Assembly (NCBI RefSeq): GCF_020567375.1
Contig: NZ_JAJBZM010000001.1
Location: 1,099,935-1,163,934 of the forward strand
DNA length: 64,000 nucleotides
From: Janibacter melonis
Lineage (GTDB): Bacteria > Actinomycetota > Actinomycetes > Actinomycetales > Dermatophilaceae
Direction of reading: 5' to 3'
A model generated the notes under the pieces. That model ran no database searches and was not told the DNA's origin. It was given only the letters and a program-made list of their open reading frames with translations. This document shows, piece after piece, positions 10,795 to 19,329 of the stretch. The translations under genes were made by a program, and so were the position numbers. The first letter of the stretch is position 1, and each line of letters begins with the position of its first letter.

Positions 10795-10835
10795 GGGGCC
10801 GTCTGCTCCGGGTCACCCCCGGACCAGGCGGCCCC
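10795..10835 (+). terminator. Stem-loop between binding-protein and permease genes (likely attenuator)
   Basis: The outer stem pairs GGGGCCGTCTG (10795-10805) with CAGGCGGCCCC (10825-10835), with one G-T pair. Inside it TCCGGG pairs with CCCGGA. It lies 36 bp after the binding-protein stop and before the permease start. Such hairpins commonly lower expression of the membrane and ATPase genes relative to the abundant binding protein. There is no T-run, so partial read-through or mRNA protection is more likely than full termination. Confidence 0.55.
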
Positions 10836-10867
10836 ACCGCCTGTCGAGCGCTAGGAGGCACCTACCC

Positions 10868-11875
10868 GTGCTGAGATTCATCGTCCGCCGGCTGCTCCAG
10901 CTGGTCCTCGTCGTCTTCGTCCTGTCGATCCTGCTCTTCGCCTGGCTGCGCGCGCTGCCCGGCGGCGTCGTCTCCGCGATGCTCGGCGAGCGCGCGACCC
11001 CCGAGAGCCGCGCCGCTCTCACCGCCGAGCTGGGGCTCAACGACCCCCTCCCCGTGCAGTACTGGCGCTTCCTCCAGCGCGCCCTCCAGGGCGACTTCGG
11101 CGCCTCGACCTCCGTGCAGGTCGGCCGGCCCGCGATGGAGGTCTTCCTCGAGCGCTTCCCCGCGACGATCGAGCTCGCCCTGGGCGCGATGCTCATCGCG
11201 CTCCTCCTCGCGATCCCGCTCGGCTACGTCGCCGCCCGGCGGCGCGGCAGCGCGCTGGACAACCTCTCGGTCGTCGGCTCGCTCGTCGGCGTGGCCGTCC
11301 CCGTCTTCTTCCTCGCCTTCCTGCTGAAGTACTACTTCTCGATCAAGCTCGGCTGGCTGCCGGTCTCCGGTCGTCAGGACGTCGGCGACGCGACCCGGGT
11401 CACCGGCTTCTTCGTCCTCGACGGCATCCTCACCCGCGAGTGGGACGCCTCTCTCGACGCCCTCAAGCACCTCGTCCTGCCGAGCATCGCCCTGGCCTCG
11501 ATCCCCTTCGCGATGATCTTCCGGATCACCCGGGCGAGCGTCCTCGACGTCCTCGACGAGGACTACGTGCGCACCGCCCAGTCCAAGGGCCTGGGCTCGC
11601 GGGTCATCCGCGGGCGGCACGTCATGCGCAACGCGCTCCTGCCGATCGTCACCGCCGTCGGCCTGCAGACCGGCGCGCTGCTCGGCGGTGCGGTGCTCAC
11701 CGAGACCGTCTTCAACTTCCCCGGCATCGGCCAGGCGCTCTCGCAGTCCTTCAGCAGCCGCGACTTCGCCGTCCTGCAGGTGATCATCCTCGCGGCGGCC
11801 ATCGTCTACGTCCTCGTCAACCTCGTCGTCGACGTCCTCTACGCCGTCATCGACCCCCGAGTGAGGACCCGATGA
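10868..11875 (+). CDS. Peptide ABC transporter permease, DppB/OppB type (operon 1)
   Basis: A 335-residue integral membrane protein. The first helix (LRFIVRRLLQLVLVVFVLSI) is followed by the conserved LPGG and a long extracellular segment, then about five more helices. The binding-protein-dependent transport loop is visible as ASVLDVLDEDYVRTAQSKGL, the EAA-like contact with the ATPases, followed by RNALLPIVT. It ends with ..LLYAVIDPRVRTR, the family terminus. GTG at 10868 lies just after GGAGGCACC. Its stop overlaps the next permease start by 4 bp. Confidence 0.93.
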   Translation: MLRFIVRRLLQLVLVVFVLSILLFAWLRALPGGVVSAMLGERATPESRAALTAELGLNDPLPVQYWRFLQRALQGDFGASTSVQVGRPAMEVFLERFPATIELALGAMLIALLLAIPLGYVAARRRGSALDNLSVVGSLVGVAVPVFFLAFLLKYYFSIKLGWLPVSGRQDVGDATRVTGFFVLDGILTREWDASLDALKHLVLPSIALASIPFAMIFRITRASVLDVLDEDYVRTAQSKGLGSRVIRGRHVMRNALLPIVTAVGLQTGALLGGAVLTETVFNFPGIGQALSQSFSSRDFAVLQVIILAAAIVYVLVNLVVDVLYAVIDPRVRTR

Positions 11876-12855
11876 GCACGACTCCCAGCACCCCCGAGCC
11901 CGGCACGCCGCGTCCCATGCCGCGTCCCGGCGACCGCAAGCGGGCCCGCATCGACGCCCTCGCCGAGGCCGGCGCGGTCTCCGACTCCCCCGGGACGAGC
12001 CTCATCGCCTCGGCGTGGAAGCGGCTGCGCCGCAACCCCGTCTTCCTCGTCGGGCTGGCGATCACGACGGTCTTCGTCCTCATCGCGCTGCTCGCGCCGC
12101 TGCTGGCGCCGAACGACCCCACCGAGTGGCTGCTCAAGGTGAGCGCCCAGAAGGACCCGGTCCCCGCTCCCCGGGACGGCTTCCCCCTCGGCGGTGACGA
12201 CAAGGGCAGAGACCTGCTCTCCCGCCTCATCGTCGGCAGCCGGCAGACCCTCGTCGTCGGTGTCATGGCCACCCTCATCGGGCTCGCCGGCGGCGTCGTC
12301 CTGGGCACCCTCGCGGGAGCCTTCAGCGGCTGGGTCGACAGCGTCATCATGCGCGCGGTCGACGTCATGCTCTCCATCCCCAGCCTGCTCCTCGCCTTCT
12401 CGATCTCGGCGCTCGCCGCCCGGCCCAGCCAGTGGACGCTCATCATCGCGATCGCCATCGTGCAGATCCCGATCTTCGCCCGGCTCCTGCGGGGCGCGAT
12501 GCTCGCCCAGCGCAGCAAGGACCACGTCCTCGCGGCCCGGGCCCTCGGCGTCAAGCGCTCGGCGATCGTCCTGCGCCACATGCTGCCGAACTCGCTCGGC
12601 CCGGTCATCGTCCAGGCGACGCTCGTCCTCGCGACGGCGATCATCGACGCGGCCGCGCTGTCCTTCCTCGGCCTCGGCAACCCCGACGACCGGACCCCGG
12701 AATGGGGCCAGATGCTCGGTGCGTCGCAGAAGTACTTCTACGACTACCCGCACCTCGCCTTCTACCCGGCGATCTGCATCATCGTCGTCGCGCTCGGCTT
12801 CACCCTCATGGGCGAGTCGCTGCGCGAGGCCCTCGACCCCAAGACCCGGAGGTGA
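11872..12855 (+). CDS. Peptide ABC transporter permease, DppC/OppC type (operon 1)
   Basis: A 327-residue membrane protein. A Pro-rich cytoplasmic tail of about 50 residues precedes KRLRRNPVFLVGLAITTVFV (first helix). The second domain carries the FPLGGDDKGRDLLSRLIVGS motif typical of OppC proteins (HxLGTDxxGRD-like) and the ATPase contact loop RSKDHVLAARALGVKRSAI. ATG 11872 overlaps the upstream stop (ATGA), which decides the start over longer readings of the frame. It pairs with the DppB-type protein to form the channel. Confidence 0.93.
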   Translation: MSTTPSTPEPGTPRPMPRPGDRKRARIDALAEAGAVSDSPGTSLIASAWKRLRRNPVFLVGLAITTVFVLIALLAPLLAPNDPTEWLLKVSAQKDPVPAPRDGFPLGGDDKGRDLLSRLIVGSRQTLVVGVMATLIGLAGGVVLGTLAGAFSGWVDSVIMRAVDVMLSIPSLLLAFSISALAARPSQWTLIIAIAIVQIPIFARLLRGAMLAQRSKDHVLAARALGVKRSAIVLRHMLPNSLGPVIVQATLVLATAIIDAAALSFLGLGNPDDRTPEWGQMLGASQKYFYDYPHLAFYPAICIIVVALGFTLMGESLREALDPKTRR

Positions 12856-12859
12856 CGCC

Positions 12860-13915
12860 ATGACGGCGACGAGCACCCAGCACCCCCGCCCCACCGGTGG
12901 CGGCGCGACCCCGCTGCTGTCCGTGCGGGACCTCACCGTGACCTTCACCCGCTCCGGCGAGCAGCCCTTCACCGCGGTCGACGGGCTGAGCTTCGACGTC
13001 TCCCCCGGTCAGACCGTCGGCCTCGTCGGCGAGTCCGGCTGCGGCAAGTCCGTGACCTCGCTGGCGATCATGGGCCTGCTGCCCGCTCGCGGCAACACCG
13101 TGACGGGCACGGTCGACTTCGAGGGCACCGACCTGCTGACGCTCTCGGACAAGGCGATGCGCGACCGGCGCGGCCAGGAGATCGGCATGATCTTCCAGGA
13201 CCCGCTGTCCTCGCTCAACCCCGTCGTGCCGATCGGGCGCCAGGTCACCGAGGTCCTCGAGCGGCACAAGGGCCTGTCGAAGAAGGCCGCCCGCCCGCTC
13301 GCCCGCGACATGCTCGCCAAGGTCGGCATCCCCGACCCCGAGCGTCGTCTCTCCGAGTACCCGCACCAGCTCTCGGGCGGTATGCGCCAGCGCGCGCTCA
13401 TCGCGATGGCGCTGGCCTGCGAGCCGCGCCTGCTCATCGCCGACGAGCCGACGACGGCCCTCGACGTGACGATCCAGGCCCAGATCCTCACCCTGCTGCG
13501 CGACCTCGTGCAGGAGATGGGCACCGCGCTCATCATGATCACCCACGACCTCGGCGTCGTCGCCGGCCTGTGCGACGAGGTCAACGTCCTCTACGGCGGC
13601 CGGCTCGTCGAGCGCGGCGACAGGCACCCGCTCTTCGCCGAGCCGCGCCACCCCTACACCGGTGGCCTCCTCGCCTCCGTGCCCGGCCTCGAGAGCGCCC
13701 GCGGCGAGCGGCTCAACCCGGTGCCCGGATCGGTCGCCGACAACCTGCCGTGGACGAGCGCGTGCGCCTTCGCACCGCGCTGCTCCAACGCAGTCGACCG
13801 GTGCCGCGAGGAGACCCCCGGTCTCGCCGAGCGCGACGCCCGCGTCGTGCGCTGCTTCAACCCCCTCCACGGCGAGCCCTCGCCGGCGGAGCAGACGACG
13901 GAGGTGACCCGATGA
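12860..13915 (+). CDS. Peptide ABC transporter ATP-binding protein, DppD type (operon 1)
   Basis: A 351-residue ATPase. Walker A is GESGCGKS (about 55-62), the signature is LSGGMRQR, Walker B is [12 protein letters not shown], and the switch His is in [10 protein letters not shown]-terminal oligopeptide-type extension with Cys residues (CAFAPRCSNAVDRC) resembles the iron-sulfur binding segment known in Dpp/Opp ATPases. ATG 12860 follows GGAGGTGACGCC, and the in-frame sequence upstream is shadow of the permease gene. It begins 4 bp after the permease stop. Confidence 0.95.
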   Translation: MTATSTQHPRPTGGGATPLLSVRDLTVTFTRSGEQPFTAVDGLSFDVSPGQTVGLVGESGCGKSVTSLAIMGLLPARGNTVTGTVDFEGTDLLTLSDKAMRDRRGQEIGMIFQDPLSSLNPVVPIGRQVTEVLERHKGLSKKAARPLARDMLAKVGIPDPERRLSEYPHQLSGGMRQRALIAMALACEPRLLIADEPTTALDVTIQAQILTLLRDLVQEMGTALIMITHDLGVVAGLCDEVNVLYGGRLVERGDRHPLFAEPRHPYTGGLLASVPGLESARGERLNPVPGSVADNLPWTSACAFAPRCSNAVDRCREETPGLAERDARVVRCFNPLHGEPSPAEQTTEVTR

Positions 13916-15075
13916 GCGCGCGGTCCACGACGAGCACGGACGGCACCCGGACGAAGGGGGAGGACGGCGACGTCCTCGTCGACGTCCAGGGCCTGAAGGT
14001 CCACTTCCCCATCAAGCGGGGCGTGATCTTCGACAAGACCGTCGGGCACGTCTACGCCGTCGACGGTGTCGACCTGCAGATCCGGCGCGGCGAGACCTAC
14101 GGGCTCGTCGGCGAGTCCGGCTGCGGCAAGTCGACGATGGGGCGCGCGATCCTCGCGCTCGAGGAGATCACCGAGGGCACCGTCACCTTCGACGGCGAGG
14201 CGCTCACCGACCTGCGCGGCGACGCGCTGCGCCGGCGCCGCCAGGACCTGCAGATGGTCTTCCAGGACCCCATGGGCAGCCTGGACCCGCGGCAGAGCGT
14301 CGAGTCGCTCCTCGTCGAGGGCATGCAGGCGCACGGGATCGTCAAGGACGCGAAGGAGGCGGCTCCGCGCCTGAAGCAGCTGCTCTCCGACGTCGGCCTG
14401 CCCGCCGCCGCGCTGAAGAAGTACCCGCACGAGTTCTCCGGGGGCCAGCGCCAGCGCATCGGCATCGCCCGGGCGCTGTCGGTCAACCCCGAGCTCGTCG
14501 TCGCCGACGAGCCGGTCTCGGCGCTCGACGTCTCGGTGCAGGCGCAGGTCATCAACCTCCTGTCCGACCTCCAGGAGGAGTACGGCCTGACCTACCTCGT
14601 CATCGCCCACGACCTCGCGGTCGTGCGGCACATCTCCGACCGCGTCGGGGTGATGTACCTCGGCGGTCTCGTCGAGGAGGCCGACGCCGACGACCTCTAC
14701 GCCCAGCCGCTGCACCCGTACACGCGGGCGCTGCTGTCGGCGGTGCCCGTCCCGGACCCGGTCGTCGAGGACTCCCGCGAGCAGATCCTGCTCAGCGGCG
14801 ACCTCCCCTCCCCCGCTGCCCCGCCGAGCGGCTGCCGCTTCCACACGCGCTGCCCGTGGCGTCAGGAGACCCGCTGCGACGACGAGCGGCCTCAGCTGCG
14901 GGTCGTCGAGGTCGACGGCGTCCCCGCGGGGCACAAGGTCGCCTGCCACTTCGCCGAGGAGATCGAGCGCGGCGAGATCCAGCGCCACGCCGTCGAGACC
15001 GTCGTCGAGGACAAGCCCCAGGCCCTCCGCGACGCCGAGGCGGCCGCGATCACCGACGAGATCCCCTTCTCGTAG
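13912..15075 (+). CDS. Peptide ABC transporter ATP-binding protein, DppF type (operon 1)
   Basis: A 387-residue ATPase, the partner of the DppD-type protein. It shows Walker [10 protein letters not shown], signature [15 protein letters not shown], Walker [12 protein letters not shown] and the DppF-type C-terminal Cys cluster CRFHTRCPWRQETRC. The N-terminus includes the family's HFPIKRG segment before the strand leading to Walker A. ATG 13912 overlaps the previous stop by 4 bp. It is the last gene of operon 1 and ends 19 bp before a strong bidirectional terminator. Confidence 0.95.
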   Translation: MSARSTTSTDGTRTKGEDGDVLVDVQGLKVHFPIKRGVIFDKTVGHVYAVDGVDLQIRRGETYGLVGESGCGKSTMGRAILALEEITEGTVTFDGEALTDLRGDALRRRRQDLQMVFQDPMGSLDPRQSVESLLVEGMQAHGIVKDAKEAAPRLKQLLSDVGLPAAALKKYPHEFSGGQRQRIGIARALSVNPELVVADEPVSALDVSVQAQVINLLSDLQEEYGLTYLVIAHDLAVVRHISDRVGVMYLGGLVEEADADDLYAQPLHPYTRALLSAVPVPDPVVEDSREQILLSGDLPSPAAPPSGCRFHTRCPWRQETRCDDERPQLRVVEVDGVPAGHKVACHFAEEIERGEIQRHAVETVVEDKPQALRDAEAAAITDEIPFS

Positions 15076-15094
15076 GACGTCTCCCCCGAGCACG

Positions 15095-15136
15095 ACGAAG
15101 GGGGCCGGTCACCTCACGGTGACCGGCCCCCTTCGT
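15095..15136. terminator. Bidirectional terminator between two convergent transporter operons
   Basis: A perfect 19-bp stem (15095-15113 with 15118-15136) closes on a 4-nt TCAC loop. It lies between two convergent ATPase genes, 19 bp after one and 22 bp from the other. The arms begin ACGAAGGGGG and end CCCCCTTCGT, so the right-hand side gives a short pyrimidine run when read in either direction. It should stop transcription from both operons. Confidence 0.85.
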
Positions 15137-15158
15137 TCGTGCGGGGCGACGTCGACGC

Positions 15159-16358
15159 TCAGGCGCCGAGCTCTCGAGAGTCGGAGCCAGGTCGCTCGTC
15201 GACCCGCGCCGGGTCACGGTCGACGTCGTCAGCCGGGGTGTCGGGCTCGTCGCGGTCGGGCGCGATGCCCGCCTGGTCGTCCGGGTCGACGTCGACGATG
15301 CCGGTGCCGAAGAGCGTCGAGTGCTCGCTCGCACGGACGTCCTCGGTGGCGATGACCTCGCGCACCTCGGCGAAGTGGCAGCGCGAGAGGTGGCCGCCCT
15401 CGCCGTCGGGTCGGATCTCGAGCAGCGGGGTCTCCTCACGGCACAGGTCCTGGGCTCGCCAGCACCGCGTGTGGAAGTGGCAGCCCTTCGGCGGGTTCGC
15501 CGGCGAGGGCACGTCACCGGTGAGCGTGATCTGGTCACGCTTGCCGCGCAGCGTCGGGTCCGGCACCGGCACCGCGGAGAGCAGCGCCTGCGTGTACGGG
15601 TGCGTCGGCCGGCTGTAGACCTCGTCCTCGTCGCCGATCTCGACCATGCGGCCGAGGTACATGACCCCGACCCGGTCAGAGATGTGGCGCACGACCGAGA
15701 GGTCGTGGGCGATGAAGACGTAGGAGAGGTTGAGCTCGCGCTGCAGCTTCTCCATGAGGTTGATGACCTGCGCCTGCACCGACACGTCGAGCGCGGAGAC
15801 CGGCTCGTCGCAGATGAGCACCTTCGGGTTGAGCGCGATGCCCCGGGCGATGCCGATGCGCTGACGCTGACCGCCCGAGAACTGGTGCGGGTAGCGGTTG
15901 ATGTGCTCGGGGTTGAGCCCGACGAGGTCGAGCAGCTCCTGCACCCGCGCCCGGCGCCCCTTCTTCGGCACGACGTCCGGGTGGATGTCGAAGGTCTCGC
16001 CGATGATGTCGCCGACCGTGCGCCGCGGGTTGAGCGAGGTGTACGGGTCCTGGAAGACGATCTGGATGTCGCGACGCATCTTGCGCATCGCGGCGCCCTT
16101 GAGCGAGTGCATCTCGACGCCCTCGAACTCGACGGTGCCCTCGGTGGGCTCCTCGAGACGCATGAGCAGCCGGCCGAGCGTGGACTTGCCGCAGCCGGAC
16201 TCGCCGACGATGCCGAGCGTCTCGCCGCGACGCAGGTCGAAGTCGACCCCGTCGACGGCCTTGACGGCGCCGACGGTGCGCTGCAGGACGCCGCCCTTGA
16301 TCGGGTAGTGCTTCTTCAGGCCTCGGGCCTTGAGGATGATGTCGCTGTCGTCAGGCAT
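15159..16358 (-). CDS. Peptide ABC transporter ATP-binding protein, DppF type (operon 2)
   Basis: A 399-residue ATPase starting [19 protein letters not shown]. Walker [10 protein letters not shown], signature [15 protein letters not shown], Walker [12 protein letters not shown] and the C-terminal Cys cluster [14 protein letters not shown] are all present. An acidic tail of about 60 residues ([18 protein letters not shown]) extends past the family core. ATG 16358 overlaps the upstream ATPase stop by 8 bp. It closes the minus-strand operon and converges on the operon 1 DppF-type gene, of which it is a clear paralogue. Confidence 0.94.
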   Translation of the reverse strand: MPDDSDIILKARGLKKHYPIKGGVLQRTVGAVKAVDGVDFDLRRGETLGIVGESGCGKSTLGRLLMRLEEPTEGTVEFEGVEMHSLKGAAMRKMRRDIQIVFQDPYTSLNPRRTVGDIIGETFDIHPDVVPKKGRRARVQELLDLVGLNPEHINRYPHQFSGGQRQRIGIARGIALNPKVLICDEPVSALDVSVQAQVINLMEKLQRELNLSYVFIAHDLSVVRHISDRVGVMYLGRMVEIGDEDEVYSRPTHPYTQALLSAVPVPDPTLRGKRDQITLTGDVPSPANPPKGCHFHTRCWRAQDLCREETPLLEIRPDGEGGHLSRCHFAEVREVIATEDVRASEHSTLFGTGIVDVDPDDQAGIAPDRDEPDTPADDVDRDPARVDERPGSDSRELGA

Positions 16359-17388
16359 TGAGGACCTCCTGCGAGTAGTGGCAGGCCGCAGCCCGGTTGA
16401 GGCCGACCGGCTCCAGCGGCGGGCGCTCCTGGACGCACGTCTCCCGGGCGAGCACGCAGCGCGGGTGGAAGGCGCAGCCGCTCGGGATCCGCATGAGGTT
16501 CGGCGGCAGGCCACCGATCGCCGCGAGCTCCTGGCCCTTCTGGTCCAGGCGCGGGATCGACTCCAGCAGGCCCTTGGTGTACGGGTGCGCCGGGTTGGCG
16601 TAGATGTCGTGGACGTCCGCCTCTTCGACGATGCGCCCGGCGTACATCACGGCGATGCGGTCCGCGACGTCGGCGACGACGCCGAGGTCGTGGGTGATGA
16701 GGATCAGGCCCATGTTGTACTCGGCCTGCAGCTCCTCGAGCAGCTCCATGATCTGCGCCTGGACGGTGACGTCGAGGGCGGTGGTCGGCTCGTCGGCGAT
16801 GAGCACCTTGGGGTCCAGGGCGATCGCCATGGCGATCATGATGCGCTGACGCATGCCGCCGCTGAACTGGTGCGGGTAGGCCTTGACGCGCTCGCGGGCC
16901 GCGGGGATGTTGACCCGCTCCATGAGGCGCACGGCCTCGTCGTAGGCGTCGGACTTGTTCATCCCGCGGTGCTTGCGGAACATCTCGCCGATCTGCCAGC
17001 CCACCGGGAAGACCGGGTTGAGCGCGCTCAGCGCGTCCTGGAAGACCATCGAGATCTCCGGGCCGCGGGTGCTGCGGCGACGGTCCTCCGGCATGGTCAG
17101 CAGGTCCTCGCCGCAGTAGCGGATGGCGCCACCGGCGATGCGGCCCGGGGGCATCGGGAGGATGCCCATGATCGCCTGGGCGGTCACGGACTTGCCCGAG
17201 CCGGACTCGCCGAGGATGGCGAGGGTCTTGCCGGCCTCGAGGCTGAAGTTCACGCCGTTGATCGCCTTGGCGACGCCGTCGTCGGTGACGAACTCGACGT
17301 GGAGGTCGTCGACCTCGAGGAGCTTGCCGTCGACAGGGGTGAAGTCGTTCCCCGTGGTGGGGGCGGTACGGGTACGTGCCATGGTCAT
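16351..17388 (-). CDS. Peptide ABC transporter ATP-binding protein, DppD type (operon 2)
   Basis: A 345-residue ATPase. It carries Walker A GESGSGKS, signature [17 protein letters not shown], Walker [12 protein letters not shown] and a C-terminal Cys segment [14 protein letters not shown]. The start is ATG 17388, overlapping the upstream permease stop by 4 bp (ATGA); a second ATG two codons later is possible. The longer reading of this frame upstream is shadow of the permease. It energises transport together with the DppF-type partner. Confidence 0.94.
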   Translation of the reverse strand: MTMARTRTAPTTGNDFTPVDGKLLEVDDLHVEFVTDDGVAKAINGVNFSLEAGKTLAILGESGSGKSVTAQAIMGILPMPPGRIAGGAIRYCGEDLLTMPEDRRRSTRGPEISMVFQDALSALNPVFPVGWQIGEMFRKHRGMNKSDAYDEAVRLMERVNIPAARERVKAYPHQFSGGMRQRIMIAMAIALDPKVLIADEPTTALDVTVQAQIMELLEELQAEYNMGLILITHDLGVVADVADRIAVMYAGRIVEEADVHDIYANPAHPYTKGLLESIPRLDQKGQELAAIGGLPPNLMRIPSGCAFHPRCVLARETCVQERPPLEPVGLNRAAACHYSQEVLNA

Positions 17389-18317
17389 CGGCTCCTCGGG
17401 TCGAAGGCGTCGCGCACGGCGTCGCCGAGCATGATGAAGGCCAGCACGGCCAGGCTCAGGAAGAGGCTGGGGAAGACGAGCGGCCACCACGCGACGCGGA
17501 TGTAGTCCAGCGAGCCGGAGATGTCGATGCCCCAGGAGACCGCGGGCTCGGCCAGGCCGATGCCGAGGAAGGACAGGGTCGCCTCGGCGGCGATGTACGC
17601 ACCGAGGTTGATCATCGACACGACGATGACCGGGGCCATCGCGTTTGGCAGGACGTGCGAGCGGATGATCCGCCAGGGGCTGGCGCCCAGGGCGCGGGCG
17701 GCCTGGACGTAGTCGTTGGGCTTGACCTGCAGCGCGGAGCCGCGCATGAGGCGGGCGACGCTCGGCCAGCCGAGGATCGAAAGGGCGATGACGACCTTGA
17801 GGACGACGGCGAAGTAGCCGCTGTCGACCTCGTTGGGGAAGGTCGACATGAAGAGGATGCCGCCGAGCAGCAGCGGGATGGCGAAGAAGATGTCCGTCAC
17901 CCGCATGAAGATCGTGTCGAAGATCCCGCCGAAGTAGCCGGCGAGGATCCCGATGACCGAGCCGACGGTCAGGGTCGCGAGCGTCGTGAGCACGCCGACG
18001 AGGATCGAGGCGCGGGCGCCGTAGATGCACCGGGCGAGGACGTCACGGCCCTGAAGGTTCGTGCCGAAGAGGTGCTCGCTGCTCGGGGGCAGGTGGCTGT
18101 CCTTGAGCGCGCCGGAGGCGCCCGGATCCTGGCTGGTCAGCAGCGAGGGGAAGACGGCCATGAGGATGAAGGCCGTGATGAGGACCAGCGAGGCCCAGAA
18201 GATCCAGTTGCGGCGCAGCTGACGCCAGCCGTCGGACAGCAGCGAGCGGGACTCGTCGACGTCGCCCCCCTCGGGGGTGTCCTGGCGCACGAGCATCTCG
18301 TGAGTGGCCTCAGTCAT
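17385..18317 (-). CDS. Peptide ABC transporter permease, DppC type (operon 2)
   Basis: A 310-residue membrane protein. The first helix is WIFWASLVLITAFILMAV; the outer segment holds SSEHLFGTNLQGRDVLARC, the OppC hallmark; the ATPase contact loop is KPNDYVQAARALGASPWRI. It ends [15 protein letters not shown], the normal family terminus. Its start overlaps the upstream permease gene by 8 bp. The gene is intact, unlike its partner permease. Confidence 0.93.
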   Translation of the reverse strand: MTEATHEMLVRQDTPEGGDVDESRSLLSDGWRQLRRNWIFWASLVLITAFILMAVFPSLLTSQDPGASGALKDSHLPPSSEHLFGTNLQGRDVLARCIYGARASILVGVLTTLATLTVGSVIGILAGYFGGIFDTIFMRVTDIFFAIPLLLGGILFMSTFPNEVDSGYFAVVLKVVIALSILGWPSVARLMRGSALQVKPNDYVQAARALGASPWRIIRSHVLPNAMAPVIVVSMINLGAYIAAEATLSFLGIGLAEPAVSWGIDISGSLDYIRVAWWPLVFPSLFLSLAVLAFIMLGDAVRDAFDPRSR

Positions 18318-19236
18318 TGCTGATCCTCGGGTCGAGCACGCCGTAGAGAAGGTCGACGAGCAGGTTCATGAGCAGGTAGACGAGCACGAGCGCGGTCACC
18401 GACCCGACGACGGAGACGCCGTCACGGACGCGGACCGCGTTCGCGATGAAGCCGCCGACACCGGGGATGTTGAAGATCGCCTCCGTGACGATCGCGCCGC
18501 CGAGCAGGGCGCCGAAGTCGGCGCCGGCGAAGGTGACGACCGGGATGAGCGAGTTGCGCAGGGTGTGGACGCCGATGACGCGGTTCCGGGTCAGGCCCTT
18601 CGCGGTCGCGGTGCGCACGTAGTCGGCGCGCAGGTTCTCGACGAGGCTCGTGCGGGTGAGTCGCGCGACGTAGGCCAGCGAGAGGGACCCGAGGACGAGG
18701 CCGGGCAGGAGGAGCTCGTAGAAGGTCGCCTGCGAGCTCACGGTCACCGGGAAGATCTGCAGCTTCACGCCGAAGGCCGTCTGGGCGACCGAGCCGAGCA
18801 CGAAGCTCGGGATCGCGATGACGAAGAGCGTCGAGACGAGCACGAGGCTGTCGACGAAGCCGCCCTTGCGGATGCCGGCGAGGACGCCGGCGAGGACACC
18901 GACGACGAACTCGAAGCCGAGCGCGATGAGGGCCAGCTTGGCGGTCACCTTGAAGCGGCTCGCGAGCTCGGAGGCCACGTCGAGGTCCTGGTAGGTGGTG
19001 CCGAGATCACCGCGGACGACGTTGCCGAGGTACTTGACGTACTGCAGCAGCAACGGGTCGTCGAGGTTGTTCTCCTTGCGGAACTGCGCGATGAACTCTG
19101 GCGAGCACGGCTTGTCTCCGCACTTGTTGGCCGTGGGATCACCCGGTAGGGCGAAGACCATCCACTAGATCAAGAACATCGCGATGAGCGCGACCGGCAG
19201 CATCTGCAGCAGTCGCCTCAGGACGAACTTCGTCAT
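18310..19236 (-). pseudogene. Peptide ABC permease, DppB type (operon 2), interrupted by an amber codon
   Basis: Translation from ATG 19236 gives MTKFVLRRLLQMLPVALIAM, the normal first helix of a DppB protein, then FLI and a TAG at 19167-19165 (codon 24), then WMVFALPGDPTANKCG in the same frame through to 18310. The rest is intact: the ATPase contact loop LRADYVRTATAKGLTRNRVIG and the terminus LLYGVLDPRISND. One base change from a Tyr codon (TAC or TAT) would explain it. An ATG at 19161, two codons after the stop, could restart a 283-residue protein that lacks the first helix. Whether that works, or whether the base is a sequencing error, cannot be told here. Confidence 0.85.
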
Positions 19237-19282
19237 CGTCTCTTCTTCCTGTGCTCGGCGCGCCCGCGTCAGCGAGGGCGCG

Positions 19283-19324
19283 CCTGCGGCGGCGCCCCCC
19301 GGGTGTGGGGGACGCCGCCGCAGG
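19283..19324 (-). terminator. Stem-loop between binding-protein and permease genes, operon 2
   Basis: CCTGCGGCGGCG (19283-19294) pairs perfectly with CGCCGCCGCAGG (19313-19324), and the stem continues as CCCC/GGGG past a bulged A. It sits 5 bp beyond the binding-protein stop. Like the hairpin at 10795-10835 in operon 1, it probably limits read-through into the permease and ATPase genes. Confidence 0.6.
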
Positions 19325-19329
19325 TTACG

